Below, one piece after another: positions 21,610 through 32,532 of a stretch of DNA of 64,000 nucleotides. Under the pieces are notes generated by a model that worked only from the letters and a program-made list of their open reading frames with translations, had not been told where the DNA came from and ran no database searches. Both the position numbers and the translations under genes were made by a program. This DNA is from Neofusicoccum parvum (taxonomy: Eukaryota; Ascomycota; Dothideomycetes; Botryosphaeriales; Botryosphaeriaceae). The first letter of the stretch is position 1, and every line of letters starts with the position of its first letter. The DNA lies in the NCBI GenBank assembly GCA_020912385.1, contig CP087211.1:1240001-1304000 (forward strand), read 5' to 3'.

Positions 21610-22696
21610 TCAGCGCAATCCCGCTTCTTTCTCACTCAGCTTTGCTAGCTTCAGGCTCAACTCCCAGACCTCCCTCTGCTTCTTCTCGTCCTTCGACTCA
21701 GCCGCTGCTTCGCCATGCTCCGAGCCATTCATGTAGACGCCCTTCGGATATCCGCCCAAGTTATCCAGCCCCAGCGCAGCCCTCACGACGTCTGTGGCTG
21801 ATTTTTTCACCGTCCGGAACGTTCCGTTTGGCCACACGTGTTGTGCCGCCCTCGTATATCCCATGAACCCAGGACCGACGATATATTTCACGAAGGGGCT
21901 CTTGCTGTATTTGCTGATCATGTTCGCATGGACCATGGCGCCGGGGTCGACACCAATAATGCAGAGCTTGTCCAAGCCAGGAGCAGAGTCCAGGCGCTTC
22001 TGCAATTGGAACCTTTGCACAGCTAAATCAGCAACACAGTTCCTTCCATCAAATCTCCGGAGAGAGAACAAAAACTCACATGAACATGACCTGGCACAAC
22101 TTCGCCACACCGTACCGCCGCATGGCATCGTTGGCCTCATCGCCAGCTTGCGGTTCCTGCTTCGCAAAAGCAAACTCCTCCGGATCCCACGAGAGTTTTT
22201 CCGGGCTGAATCGTGACTTCGCCGAATCAGACTCCATGCTCGAAACGTACACGATCCGCCCGTTATGTTTGTCCATGCTCCTCAGCAGGAGAAGGGACAG
22301 CTGAACATTCGCCAGGTGATTCACCGCGAAATTCATCTCCAACTTCTCCCCATCCTTGCTGAAGCTGGTGTACCTGCGCTCGGGACCGACTGGCACGTAT
22401 GCCGCGTTGAGTATCAGACCGCGTATGGGTGGAAGCTCGCCGGACGCGACTCGGGAGTTGATGTTTGCAGCGAAGGCCCGGATGGATTCGAACTTGCTAA
22501 GATCAAGCTCAGCAAGTTGGGCGTGCCTGTCGCCGGCGCTGGATTCGATTAGGTCGTCGAGCGGCTTCGCGTTCGTAGCGTTCTTGTCTCGGACCGTGAA
22601 GATGAGAGTATACGGCTCCGCGCGGTGGATAATCGTCTCCGAAATGGCGAAACCGAGACCGCCAGCTGCGCCGGTGACGATGATTGTGCCAGACAT
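21610..22696 (-). CDS. Short-chain dehydrogenase/reductase
   Basis: Two exons (22696-22080 and 22012-21610) encode 339 aa. The Rossmann nucleotide motif is TGAAGGLGFAI (residues 8-18), followed by the LNAAYVP equivalent of NNAG and an active-site stretch GRIVYVSSMESDS; the catalytic YxxxK appears as RRYGVAKLCQV. After the intron the frame continues MFQLQKRLDSAPGLDKLCII and GVDPGAMVH. The intron (22079-22013) must end at GCAAAG, because the nearer TTTAG is only four bases past the branch A in GCTGATTTAG and would give the wrong frame. This looks like the retinol-dehydrogenase/protochlorophyllide-reductase-like branch of fungal SDRs. It shares an 833-bp divergent promoter region with the FAD oxidase. 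Substrate is unknown. Confidence 0.88.
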
Positions 22697-23529
22697 TCTG
22701 TTTCTATCGTCTTCTGTTCGTTGGAGTATTGCAAAGGTGCAGAGATACCGCGAAGCAACAGCGATGGAGACGACCTATTATAGCCCTCGGGTTCTATCCG
22801 ACAGGCCGTTCACCTTAGCCATACTTCGAAAGCCTTTTCAGTTCGGCACCCGGATTCCTTCCGTTCCGTGGGTGATAAGAGCTTGAAGCCTGCTCACATA
22901 AGCTCCAGCTAGTCACGTCCCGCAACTTTATCCTTTTTGGGGTCGTGAGGATACCATGCATCTCAAAGGGAGCCTCATCTCCTTTGCGGAGCACGGAACC
23001 CAGAAAACAGCTGATTTATCATCAGAGCAATCGGCTCTACCGATTCCGGGCCGATCGACTTCCTGATTTCGGTCGTATTCGGTACGGGAATACGGAATAC
23101 AGCCTGAGGGTTCAGCCCGAAGTGCACCTTTGTCAGATCCCCTCATGGAGAGAAAGAGACGGAGAGGGAAAAGATAAAGAACACCTAATATGGACAACAC
23201 CAAGCTCAACCGTGAAAGCACGTTATCAAAAACTTTGGATGTCATTTTACGCAGTTCCGCAGTTCTGTTCTCGAAGAATAGACCGTCCGTTCCTGGAACA
23301 TGTGCCCAGAACACAAGTGCTCAGCACGGGCATCCAATACGACAGCAGAGCCTCGGAAAGCAGAGTCTCGGAAAGCATCCAATCAAATGCCCCACTACCC
23401 GAGTTGCCTAAGAAAGGTCGATATAGTCCGCAAGACCGTACTTTATAAGCCTGCAGTCGCCGGCATGAACAGAATCATTGATCACAGCCAGCTCTCACTC
23501 ATCAAAGCTTCGATATACAAAAGGTCATA
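22697..23529. promoter_or_regulatory. Divergent promoter region, SDR and FAD oxidase
   Basis: This 833-bp spacer separates two head-to-head oxidoreductase genes and must hold both promoters. A short direct repeat, CTCGGAAAGCA, occurs twice with 4 bp between (about 23351-23376). I found no clear TATA box and no coding sequence. Confidence 0.4.
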
Positions 23530-25169
23530 ATGACACAGTCTCTCAAGGTTGCCGTGGCTAGCCTACTACTCATTACTACTTCTGCTTCTGCCTTATCCTC
23601 CTCCGCTGCTTCAGAAGCGTGCAGTTCTTTGGCAGAGACGTACAACGATACAGTCTACTTCCCCAGCTCCACCGCCTACGAAGATGTGAATGAAGGTGGG
23701 TTATTTTCCTCCAAAAAGTTCCTCTGCATAGATTACTGACAAATATACTCCAGATTATTGGTCTCTCAGCTCCGTTCTTGACCCAGCTTGCATCTTCACG
23801 CCATCCACCGCTGAGGAGGTATCTCACGCTGTCAGCACGTTTAAGCATTTCGGCGCCCCATTTGCTGTTAAAGGAAATGGAGGAATGCCAATTGACGGCT
23901 TCGCAAACATCAACTCCTCCGGCATCCTTCTTTCTTTCGAAAACATGAAGGTCCTGTCGCTCTCCGAGGACCGTTCTGTGGTCACAATCGGACCAGGGAA
24001 TGACTGGGACGCAGTATACAGCTTCCTCCAACCCTACGACTTGACCACCGTCGGAGCGCGCCTCGGCCTCGTCGGTGTCTCCGGCCACCTTCTGGGCGGC
24101 GGAATGACCTACCTGAGCAACGAGCACGGCTTCTCTAGCACTAGCGTGGTCGAGTACGAGGTTAGTCTGCACTCCTTAGAAACCCCTTCTTTCCAACCCG
24201 CACCTAACCACCGGCCAGTGCGTCCTCGCCAACGGTACCATCATCTCCGCCACTTCAACCTCCCACCCCGATCTCCACTGGTCCCTCCGCAGTGGCGGCA
24301 ACTCCTTCGCCCTCATCACCGCCTTCCACATGCGCACCCTCCCCACTGGACCCATATATGCCGGCTTCGGCACCTATGACTCCTCACAAACCGCCAACTG
24401 GATCACCACCGTCCACTCCCAAGCGCTCTACGGCGACGCCGACACCGCCGGCGGCGTCGAAGCCACCGCCACCTGGAACCCCTCCGCCGGCCCCGACGAC
24501 CTCTCCTACACCAGCTACCTCTTCTACCACGGCGACGAAGCCCAACCCGCCATCCTCGCCAACTGGACAGGCGCACTGCTGACGCCAACAAACCCACAGC
24601 CCCTCAACCGCACCACCGTCGCCGCCTTCTCGCGCAGCCTGTACGGCGGCGTCCCGCAAAACCTGGGCGCGCGCACGCGCTTCGCGGTGCTCGGCGTCAG
24701 CGCGACGCGCGGCGGGGAGGCGGCGGTGGCGGCGGTGCACGACGGCTTCTTCGACGCGGCGCGCGCGCAGCTGGCCGGCGTCAGGGGCGTGATGGCCGGG
24801 CTGGTGGCGCTGCCGGTCGGGAAGAGGTTCGTCGAGGCAAACGGAGGGGCCCAGCACGTGACGGGCGCCGAGGCGGGGCAGGCGCCGTGGATCTGGATCA
24901 TCCAGACGTACACGTGGAGCGACGCGGCCGATGATGCGGTGGTGGAGGGGTTCGCGGAGAGGTGGGCGGGTGAGATGGGGGCGCGGTTGGAGGCGGAGGG
25001 GTGGGCGGAGGGCGGGCTGTATCTGAATGATGCGGAGAGGTGGCAGAACGTGTTCGCGAGCTATGGGGAGGGGAACCTGAGGAAGCTGAAGGAGGTTAGG
25101 GAGGAGTACGATCCGGAGATGGTGTTTACGAGGCTTATGCCTGGGGGCTGGAAGGTGGCGGATGCCTGA
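23530..25169 (+). CDS. Secreted FAD-linked oxidase (berberine-bridge-type), FAD-tethering His absent
   Basis: Three exons (23530-23695, 23754-24160, 24219-25169) encode 507 aa; both introns are 58 nt. The signal peptide is VAVASLLLITTSASALS. The PCMH FAD-binding domain runs from about residue 60 to 235 and includes PSTAEEVSHAVSTFKHFGAP, VTIGPGNDWDAVYSFLQPYD and VGVSGHLLGGGMTYLSNEHG. The C-terminal BBE segment ends GNLRKLKEVREEYDPEMVFT. In most relatives a GGGH motif carries the histidine covalently bound to FAD; here it reads KGNGGMPIDGF, placing Gly99 there, and the usual second-tether cysteine region reads GFSSTSV, also without Cys. FAD is therefore probably held non-covalently. Such enzymes oxidise sugars or alcohols, or act in secondary metabolism. 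GC content and codon bias rise sharply in exon 3. Confidence 0.9.
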
Positions 25170-25673
25170 TTAGCGAGGCGGGACCAGGCGGGCTACGATT
25201 GTGCTGGCAGTTCGCCTTCCGGAGGTGAATTGTCTACTCAGATGCGGCATCATGATGTGAGCCCGCACTGAACCAAATCCAGGGTACACGCCTCAGCACC
25301 GTACCAATAGTAGACGTCAAGTGTAGCAAGCCTTGCAGGTTTTGCTTATCAAATTAGGCCTCAGCAATTTGATCCGCCAAAACCGACTTCGCTCGACTTG
25401 ACTATCTCCTGAACACCCTGAACGCAACAAGCACCAGACGCTCAAAGCTTTGTTCTCTCCGAAAACTGTGGCATCTGTGGCAGCAGCGTGATACTGACTG
25501 TCTCTTATCGAACATCTCTACCGTCTCCCCCGGCGCAAACGAAGTTGTACATGTAGTCATCCAGTGCAATGGTTCATAGAATTCTCGAGTGAAGTATCCC
25601 TCCCAAGACGACCGCGTTTGCCGCTGTATTGAGACAGTTTGCTTGGAGAGCAAATCTTAATCACCTATGAACA
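25170..25673. other. Intergenic, convergent 3' ends
   Basis: This lies between the 3' ends of the FAD oxidase and the four-helix membrane protein gene. I see no feature beyond short unsupported frames. Confidence 0.5.
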
Positions 25674-26422
25674 TTATGAATTGTTCCAGCTCGCAAAATC
25701 ACTGCAGCCGTTGAACCGCTCTGAGCCACTGTCCGGATTTTGCTTCTGTGCCGGTTCGTCACGACCATCTCCATCTTTGCCCTGGCCGTCCATTTTCTCA
25801 CCCGCGCTCGTCCTCCAACTCTCCTTTATCCACAAATGCAGCACCGTGCTCCCCACAGATGCCAACAACCAGCACCATGGAATGGTGACGAACATCCACA
25901 TCCTGAAGTCGTAAATCTCGGCCAACAAGAAAAGCGAGATGAGCGACGCAGCAAAGATACAAGCATAGCGAACCCGCCGGAGGTATCGCTGCTCGCGCTC
26001 TAGCAGTCTCATACAGCACGCGCAAATGAGAAAGACGGCAAGGGCCAGATAGAACAAAAGATCGTGGTGGCGATGCACCAGTCTCGAAGGAACAAATGGG
26101 GAAACAGCCCTGGCAAAGCCGAGATACTGCGCGACTGCTGTCAGAGAACTTCAACGCTCTTTGAGGTAAGGGCAAGCGTTACACTGACTTTTTCAGTGAG
26201 CCTCACTTCCGGTAACAATGGCTTCTTTGAGATTGTTGGTTTCCCACTCCTGGCAGCTTTGCTCATCTTATGGTATACCCAGGTCCAGCGACTGGCCGCG
26301 TCGATCCGCATCAGGATTGTGCACGAGAGCAACATGAGGGAGTGCAGAATTGTGAAAATGGCCACGCGAATGTGTGGATTGTGCATTATCCAGTTAGCGA
26401 GGCAATGGAGACAGATGCCCAT
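25674..26422 (-). CDS. Four-helix membrane protein of unknown family
   Basis: The model is two exons, 26422-26185 and 26134-25674, giving 232 aa; an in-frame ATG at 26530 would add 36 residues. The 50-nt intron uses donor GTGTAA and acceptor CAGCAG; it is the only join I found that keeps the hydrophobic frame on both sides. Four membrane segments are seen: IRVAIFTILHSLMLLSCTIL, DLLFYLALAVFLICACC, RYACIFAASLISLFLLAEIY and MWMFVTIPWCWLLASVGSTV. The last helix is followed by a hydrophilic tail of about 45 residues. Four closely spaced helices with a short N-terminus suggest a MARVEL-like layout, but I see no diagnostic motif and cannot name the family. The gene diverges from the larger membrane protein at 27449. 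The intron model is the weakest part of this call. Confidence 0.5.
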
Positions 26423-26530
26423 TTTGGAAATCTGGCGATTACCGAATAGAGAGGAACGCAGATTGATGAGTTCGAAAGAGCAAACACGAGGACAGATCAG
26501 TTGAATAATCGAGAGATTCACAACGCCCAC

Positions 26531-27448
26531 AGAAACAACACAGCAAGTGTGCGGACCCTTGTGTGTTTAATGGCATAGCGCTGCCTGCAGATTTGTGGAC
26601 ATGTGGCATTGTCGGCGCTCCCAGGCAGCAGGAGACTACAGCCCGGAAGGATTTTACTGCTTACTCGGAAGGCACAGCTACCAAAGAACACGGCCGGCTA
26701 GACTGTCATAACCCCGTAGCTGATTTGTCTTTCGGCTTGTCCCTTCTTATTTGATCAACGCTTGAAGCAATAGAGCGGAGAAGGTGTGTCGTGACTGTCG
26801 TCAGGAGACAAGCAGGTCGAGGCCGATAAAAGTTAGACTTCGACGAGCGATCGACGTGCGATGTCTGGATGGTCACGCTTTTTGAGCGGAGGAAGGAAAA
26901 ATGGTTTGATAGATCGGACCGAGATTAGGCAAGAAGCTTCCTGGCTTTATGTATACGACGAAGTGGGGGGTCCCAAGATGTGTCTAGCTCGATGCGGAAG
27001 GTGCAGCCACAGCGCACCATTTTGCGCCGTCGCTGCAACTTGCCCTGCACTTTATATACATGACGGTTGCACTGTTGGGTGAATCCAGGGCCTCCTCTCA
27101 TGCGCACGCGGGCTGCGAATCGTGCTGCATGGCCTGTGTGGTTCTAGAAGCGTCTTGGTCCTCTCCAGCAGAACACCGGGGCGCCGCACGGGCTTCGACG
27201 CCGACTGATGTGCTGTGCGGGCCACTCGCGTGTTTTGTAATTAGCTTCACCGCACCCAGGGATCAGCATGCCAGCTGCATCAGCATCGGGAAGCGCTAGC
27301 TCAGGCTTACTCGGTTCGGACACCGCTCACTGAGCCGGCCCGGCGGAAGCCCTACAAAGCCCCGACCCGACCCTCGCCCTGCCTACAAGCACTTCCATTC
27401 GCAGCGCATCCGACCCGTCCATGGCTGTGCTCCACCAGCCGTGCCGCC
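26531..27448. promoter_or_regulatory. Divergent promoter region, two membrane-protein genes
   Basis: This 900-bp spacer lies between a minus-strand and a plus-strand membrane-protein gene. A TATA-like TTTATATACATG lies near 27051. Short frames inside (for example 26861-27082) lack family features. I see no repeat. Confidence 0.4.
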
Positions 27449-29163
27449 ATGTCTGTCCCTTACGAAAACCCGGACTACAACCAGACCTTCCGGTACTGCG
27501 GCAAAACGCGGCTGTGCAAGACCGACAATCCGTATGACGTCGACATCGCTGGCATCGGCGTGAGTCTTGATTCCGGCCCGCCCATCCCCGACGTCTGCTC
27601 ACCGGCTCATCTGCAAAGGTCCTCATCTCCTTCATCGCCACCGCAGCCTTCACCCTGCTGACCATTGTGCTCGGCTACCTCTGCGAATGGCTGCCCGGCA
27701 CCAACACAAACCAAGTCGACCAGGCGGTCATCCTGACAATCACCACCTTCGTGAAGTTCTGCTTCCGCCCCAGTCTGTCCAGGATCGAGAAGCTGCGCGA
27801 GAAGCTGCGCGACCGCCTCTCCTCGCGCTCCTTCCACAAGAAACACTTTCCCAATGAGCTGGCCAGGAAGTGGTCTGCTGCGCTGGAGCGCTTTATCCTG
27901 GCCATGAGCGACCAGCAGCTCGTCACCGGCATTGCCGTTCTGGTCACCATCTACACCAAGGCCTGCGAGATCTCCATCTACTCGTTCCAGATGGCCGCCG
28001 CGCTTGCTTGGTTCTCCTCGACAACCCACCTGGCCACCCTCACTATCCTGACCACCTACTTCGACAACCACCGCGTGGCCCGCAACTTCCGCGCCTTGGT
28101 GATGATTGCCATGATGGTCATGCTGGCTGCCGCCCAGATCATCAGCAGCTCCGAGAGCGTGCAGCACTCGTCCACCGACAACTACTTCGGATGCGCCCTG
28201 AAGAAGTCCTTCAAGCTCTCGCCGAAAGATGGATACGAAGCCATCAATTTAAGCCTGATCATCGCCTGGCTGATCGCGTCGTACTCCAGCAGAATGATCT
28301 CGCTCTACTCTCCGCACCGGGACTCCGCACAAAGCTGGCCGATGCGGCAACTTGCGCGTCTCTTCCGCTTGGAGCTCGAGGAGCCCACCGAGGAGGACGA
28401 CTCGTTGGCCAAGCTCGACCAGGTGGTCGAAGCCGTTGACGCCCGCCTCCGCGCTGGTCCGTTGAGAAGATCGCCTTTCCTTCGCCGTCTTTGCGTTGCT
28501 TACACGTACTTCTTCGCCCTCGCCGGCGCCATCGAACGCGCATTCACCAACTCCTTCCTGTGGCATCTCATCTGGCTGTTCTTCGGAGCCACTTTCGGCA
28601 TCGGCCAAGTCATTTCCATTCGCAAAGACTACACCGTACCCTATCGCAAGGATCAGGAGGTTGAAACGCTCAACAAATGGGGTTTCGGCCAGATCCTCCC
28701 TCTGGTTCTCTTAGCCTTGCCTGTGCTAACCGGCCTGGAGGCATACTTTGAGACAAAAGACGAGATCGAGCAGCATCCACTCAATCGGGACCGGACTCAG
28801 AGCTCCGCATCGTCAACCTCCAGCAAGGATGCCGCCGACTTTGAGATGGTAGCACTGCCTTCCGAAACAGAGGATTCCATCACGCCCCTCTCCCACCGCC
28901 ACACGAACACTTCACTGGCGAACACCGGCAGCGTGTACGATCTCCCTTTGGCTCGGGTCATTCTCGTATTCTACATCGTCCTGTGGCTGGGTCTCTCCCA
29001 GCTGGTTGCCGTCAGCGCCGCCACAAACTTCTCCGATCTGGGCTTGATGATCCCACTTGTCATGGTCCTGGCCGGCTTCTACATCTGGAGCGTCGTCGTG
29101 TTCGACATCCTTGAGCTGCTCAATGCTTTCCGCAGAAAGAAGAAACAGAAAGGGGCTCGCTGA
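27449..29163 (+). CDS. Multi-pass membrane protein, unknown fungal family
   Basis: Two exons (27449-27559 and 27619-29163) encode 551 aa. The intron (27560-27618) has donor GTGAGT and ends in GCAAAG, an AAG-type acceptor; the downstream frame begins VLISFIATAAFTLLTIVLGY, a clear membrane segment. A short conserved-looking head precedes it (YCGKTRLCKTDNPYDVDIAG). About eight further hydrophobic segments follow, among them ALVMIAMMVMLAAAQIISSS, INLSLIIAWLIASY, AYTYFFALAGAIERAFTNSF, FGQILPLVLLALPVLTGLEA, RVILVFYIVLWLGLSQLVAV and MIPLVMVLAGFYIWSVVVFD. A Ser-rich hydrophilic loop (about 28770-28930) precedes the last two helices, and the C-terminus is basic (RRKKKQKGAR), as expected for a cytosolic tail. 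I recognise no transporter or enzyme signature. It is probably a plasma- or endomembrane protein of a fungal-specific family. Confidence 0.78.
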
Positions 29164-29990
29164 GGAGATCTACCCTGAAAGACGGGAAAAACAATTCTTA
29201 CTAGGCTAAAGATGGCGTAGCTGAAAAGAAAAAGAAATAGGGATGCATGAGAGCCTTGAAGGCTCACCTCACCTCTTTTCCCCGCACGCACATCCCCACT
29301 GTAAACCTCCCCTAAAAACCGGCGTGCGCACGGTCACCTTCTCCTGAGTACGCTTGCTCTCAGCATACCACCAGCCGCTCCAAATCCTCCCCCGGACCCT
29401 CCTAGAAGTCGTTTATGCTCGGCGCATCATAAAATCGCTCTTCACCGGCCGTTTCATCGCCCCGTAATGTTGTAGAACAGGCCCGAACCCCTGGATTTCC
29501 AACGTGAATGGGAGTCTGCGATTTTCGAGGACGTCCATGGTGGTGGAGGAGGCTTGGGAGAATGAGGAAAGGATAAGGAAGAAAGTAGAAAGAAAGTAGG
29601 GAAAAAGTGGGAAGGAAGTGGGAAGGAAGTAGGAAGAGAGTAGGAGAAAAGTAAGAGGGAACAAGAGAGAAAAGGAGGGAAAAGAAGGGAAGATTTGCTC
29701 ACGGTACCATGGGAAATTCCACCAATGTCCTCTCGGCCGGCGTCGTATTACCACCAATCACGCAAGCCATTATGCGAGGACCTTAAGGCCAATAACCTTT
29801 TCATCATCCACCCAGTACTTTGGATTAGCAGAAGCCGGACTCACAGGTAACTACGCAGTTGGTATACAACCTCTAATGAACAATGCTTTATTGCAGCACC
29901 ATGTACAAGCTCTCCAATCTACACCCCTCGATCAAACCATCCTGCAATGCTCCAAATCCTCCATGATGCTCCGACCCCAAAGTAAACAAT
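29164..29990. other. Intergenic with purine-rich tract
   Basis: The + strand from about 29545 to 29695 is almost pure A/G, built of imperfect GGAAGGAAGT/AGAAAGT units. Elsewhere I see nothing coding. The frames on the minus strand here are only the pyrimidine reading of that tract. Confidence 0.6.
29545..29695. repeat. Polypurine/polypyrimidine simple repeat
   Basis: This is about 150 bp of A/G on the + strand with recurring AAGT and GGGAAGGAAGT units, between the membrane-protein gene and the small secreted protein gene. Confidence 0.7.
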
Positions 29991-30692
29991 CTAAAACATA
30001 GCAGCCCTCTTCACGGTACCAGCCTCCGGCGGCTCGTCACCCTCGCAGAACTGCTTGATTCTCAGAGTGATATCGTTCTGGGCCTGGCACGTAAGGTTGT
30101 CGCCCTCAGAGCCCGGGTTACCAGGGTCGCCGGTCGCGCTGCAAGGAGTCACGAGGTTTCCGTTGGCGATGGCGTAGTAAGTGACACCAGCCTCAGTGCA
30201 GATCGAGCAACTACATCACCTCCGTCAGCACAAAACCGCGCCATGCATTTCAAGAAGGAGGGGGGGAAACAAAGCTTACCTCTGGACGTGCTGCCAGTAG
30301 ACGGTCATGGTCACGATCTGGGCGCCTCCCTCCCAGCTCTTGTCGTCGGTGTCGTAGCTGGACTTGACGGTGGCGCCCAGGTCGGCCTGGTCGCAGTTCA
30401 TCCACCGCTCGTCGGTGGCCTCGGACAGCTGGCCGCGGCACGACGACACGGCGCCCGTGTTCTCGTTCTGCAGCGTGAAGCTGATCTGGTAGCTGTTCGC
30501 GTTGCCGGACACCAGCAGGCCGCGCACGATGATCGGCTGCAGCTGGGCCGGGTCCGGCGTGGTGGCGGTGCGGGCGCAGGTGCTCTGGCGCGTGAAGAGG
30601 TCGGTGTCCCGCGGCGAGAAGAAGGAGTCCCGGATGGCGATGGGGCCGGCGAGGGCCATGGAGGAGAAGAGGAAGAGAGGCGTGAACAGCAT
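29991..30692 (-). CDS. Small secreted cysteine-rich protein
   Basis: Two exons (30692-30280 and 30210-29991) encode 210 aa. The intron (69 nt) has donor GTAAGC and acceptor GATGTAG. The signal peptide is MLFTPLFLFSSMALAGPIAI; an RDTDLFTR stretch before the mature body may be a propeptide ending near a basic residue. The mature part contains eight cysteines, an even number consistent with disulfides: STC, SSC, NC, SCSIC, TPC, TC and QFC. The first exon looks like a beta-rich domain (LQPIIVRGLLVSGNANSYQI, SFTLQNENTG, AQIVTMTVYWQHVQ). The end, GTVKRAAMF, has a KR pair. No enzyme motif is present. Candidate roles are cell-wall protein or host-directed effector, but sequence alone does not decide. 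The gene is isolated between two long spacers. Confidence 0.75.
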
Positions 30693-32532
30693 GGTTGGTG
30701 GAAGGTGTCGGAGTGCAGAGGCGAGTGCTGTTTTTGGAGCGGAATTGTGTCGTGGTGTAGAGAAAAGTGCTTTTCAGTTTGGAAAGGTAAGTTTAAAGGC
30801 TATGGAGTTGATGCTGTCTTCAAGAAGCGCGCAATTCAGAGTATATATATACTCTGGACACCTCTCCTCCTCTTCTACTCACAATCTTTATTTAGAAACC
30901 CCAAGAACCAAGAATAGGGATGAGAAAGTCTACACTGGTCATCGTGAAGTCAAACTACGTTTACTTCTCCGCCCGACGATGCCAAGAGCAGTGCGGCCCT
31001 CCACTTGAGCCGCCAAAAGGAAGGCCGAAGGTCTAACCGTCGGCGATGTGGCGAGAAGGGTCCCCGTAAGGCAGTGCTGGAGAAAGGCGGTTGGCGATAA
31101 TCTTAATAAGGTTGTACTTTCCGTAAAAAGCCTATTTCCAACCATCTCACCTATCACGCACCTGATCTGTCTCGAGATTCATCTATTAAAGGTAATGACA
31201 AGTGCCTTAACGAGTTAGCCCCATGCACGATTCAGCCTCGGATGCGTGACATCAAGCCGTTGAAGCTTCTCCGGTGGGTTTTCGCAGACAGGCCAACCAC
31301 ATTGTGGAGAAATGCTTTCTAGAACTGTTTATTTTTATCCCATGTTCTTAGTAGCTTCCGTTAATTCCGTTTGTGTAGCCGCACGCAAACACGGTCACAG
31401 TGCACCGACCAGTTCTGAAGTCCATACTTCTCGGATATCGTACGGCGATTCCAGCTGCTCTTTTTCATTGGTGATGAGTTTCAAGGCTGCGTCACCTCAA
31501 GCACTCGAGAAACATAGATCACCTTCCGTCTTGATCTGGTTTGCGCGAAGTGTGCTGGCTTGTTCGCCACAATTCCATATGTCCAGAAGGCGGCTTTCTC
31601 GACACTTGGCTTGGGTTCATCTACGGTGATTTGGCAACTGGCGAGGACTGTTCTGGATCCCTTCGGTGTCTTTGGGGTAAAAGCTTGGCCGTGGAAGGAC
31701 TGCTCGACGTGTTTGAGATGGGGAATGGAGCGAGGATTCTACAAGGCCGTGGCTGTGCTTTAGCATCGATTGCGCCGGTGGGCCACTAGATCGTCTGCAG
31801 TCATAGGCCTGTAATCAAACTCTGTTGGTGGGTGATTCGCGTCCGCGCCACTGAGCGATGATCGATGAAGTTAATCACCCACTCAAAAAAGTCATTGCAC
31901 TTCCCTTTCCGTTCACCGCTCGGCATTACCAAATTCATCACAATAAGCACGTTGCTGACCGCGCCCAATACCATCACAGTTGCATCTCGTACCAGGCTTT
32001 CGATCAGCCTCCACTGCAATCACATGCTTCGGAAGCGGGCTGGTGGCATGCGTTCATTGTAGCTGGCTACAGTGTCGCCCATATTGCACCGTCTTGGGCT
32101 GGCGCGAAAAGCCGCTTACATTTTGTGGTGATCGAGCGTCTACCTATTCGGCTCTTTCGTTGAGTTTGTCTCGCCATGCATGAGAGCTTGAGGGAGAAGT
32201 GGTGGGGCCAATAGGTCATTCTGGGCGATGTGCTCACGAGTGATGGGTGGTGTACTTTGCGGCTCTCCCTAGCTGGGTGTGTGTATATTATTCGAGATAT
32301 ACAAATTCAAGTATTTGAAAGACCATCACGATGATCTTGACGGAACTAGGGATGGCGGCACAGCAACACAGCTCCGCTGCTGGCCCCACTCCGTGACGTG
32401 GCATCCACAATTCTTATACTGGCACTGCAATCACCATCAGAAGCTATAGGCGCGCTCATTAAGCCAGGCTTAACTCGTCATTGTCAAATCTCCTCCGCTC
32501 TTCACAAGAGCGAGTTCATTACTCGACCCAAC
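30693..32532. other. Long intergenic region
   Basis: This is 1.8 kb between two divergently read genes (small secreted protein, minus; HET protein, plus). It has a TATATATA stretch near 30840, close to the secreted-protein promoter. Short frames on both strands (for example 31312-31629, 31858-32163) show no domain, no codon bias and no convincing splice partners. I see no repeat or mobile-element end. Confidence 0.5.

Noticed and set aside
31312..32163. Several plus-strand frames of about 100 codons
   Set aside because: No domains, no consistent splice sites, ordinary intergenic composition.
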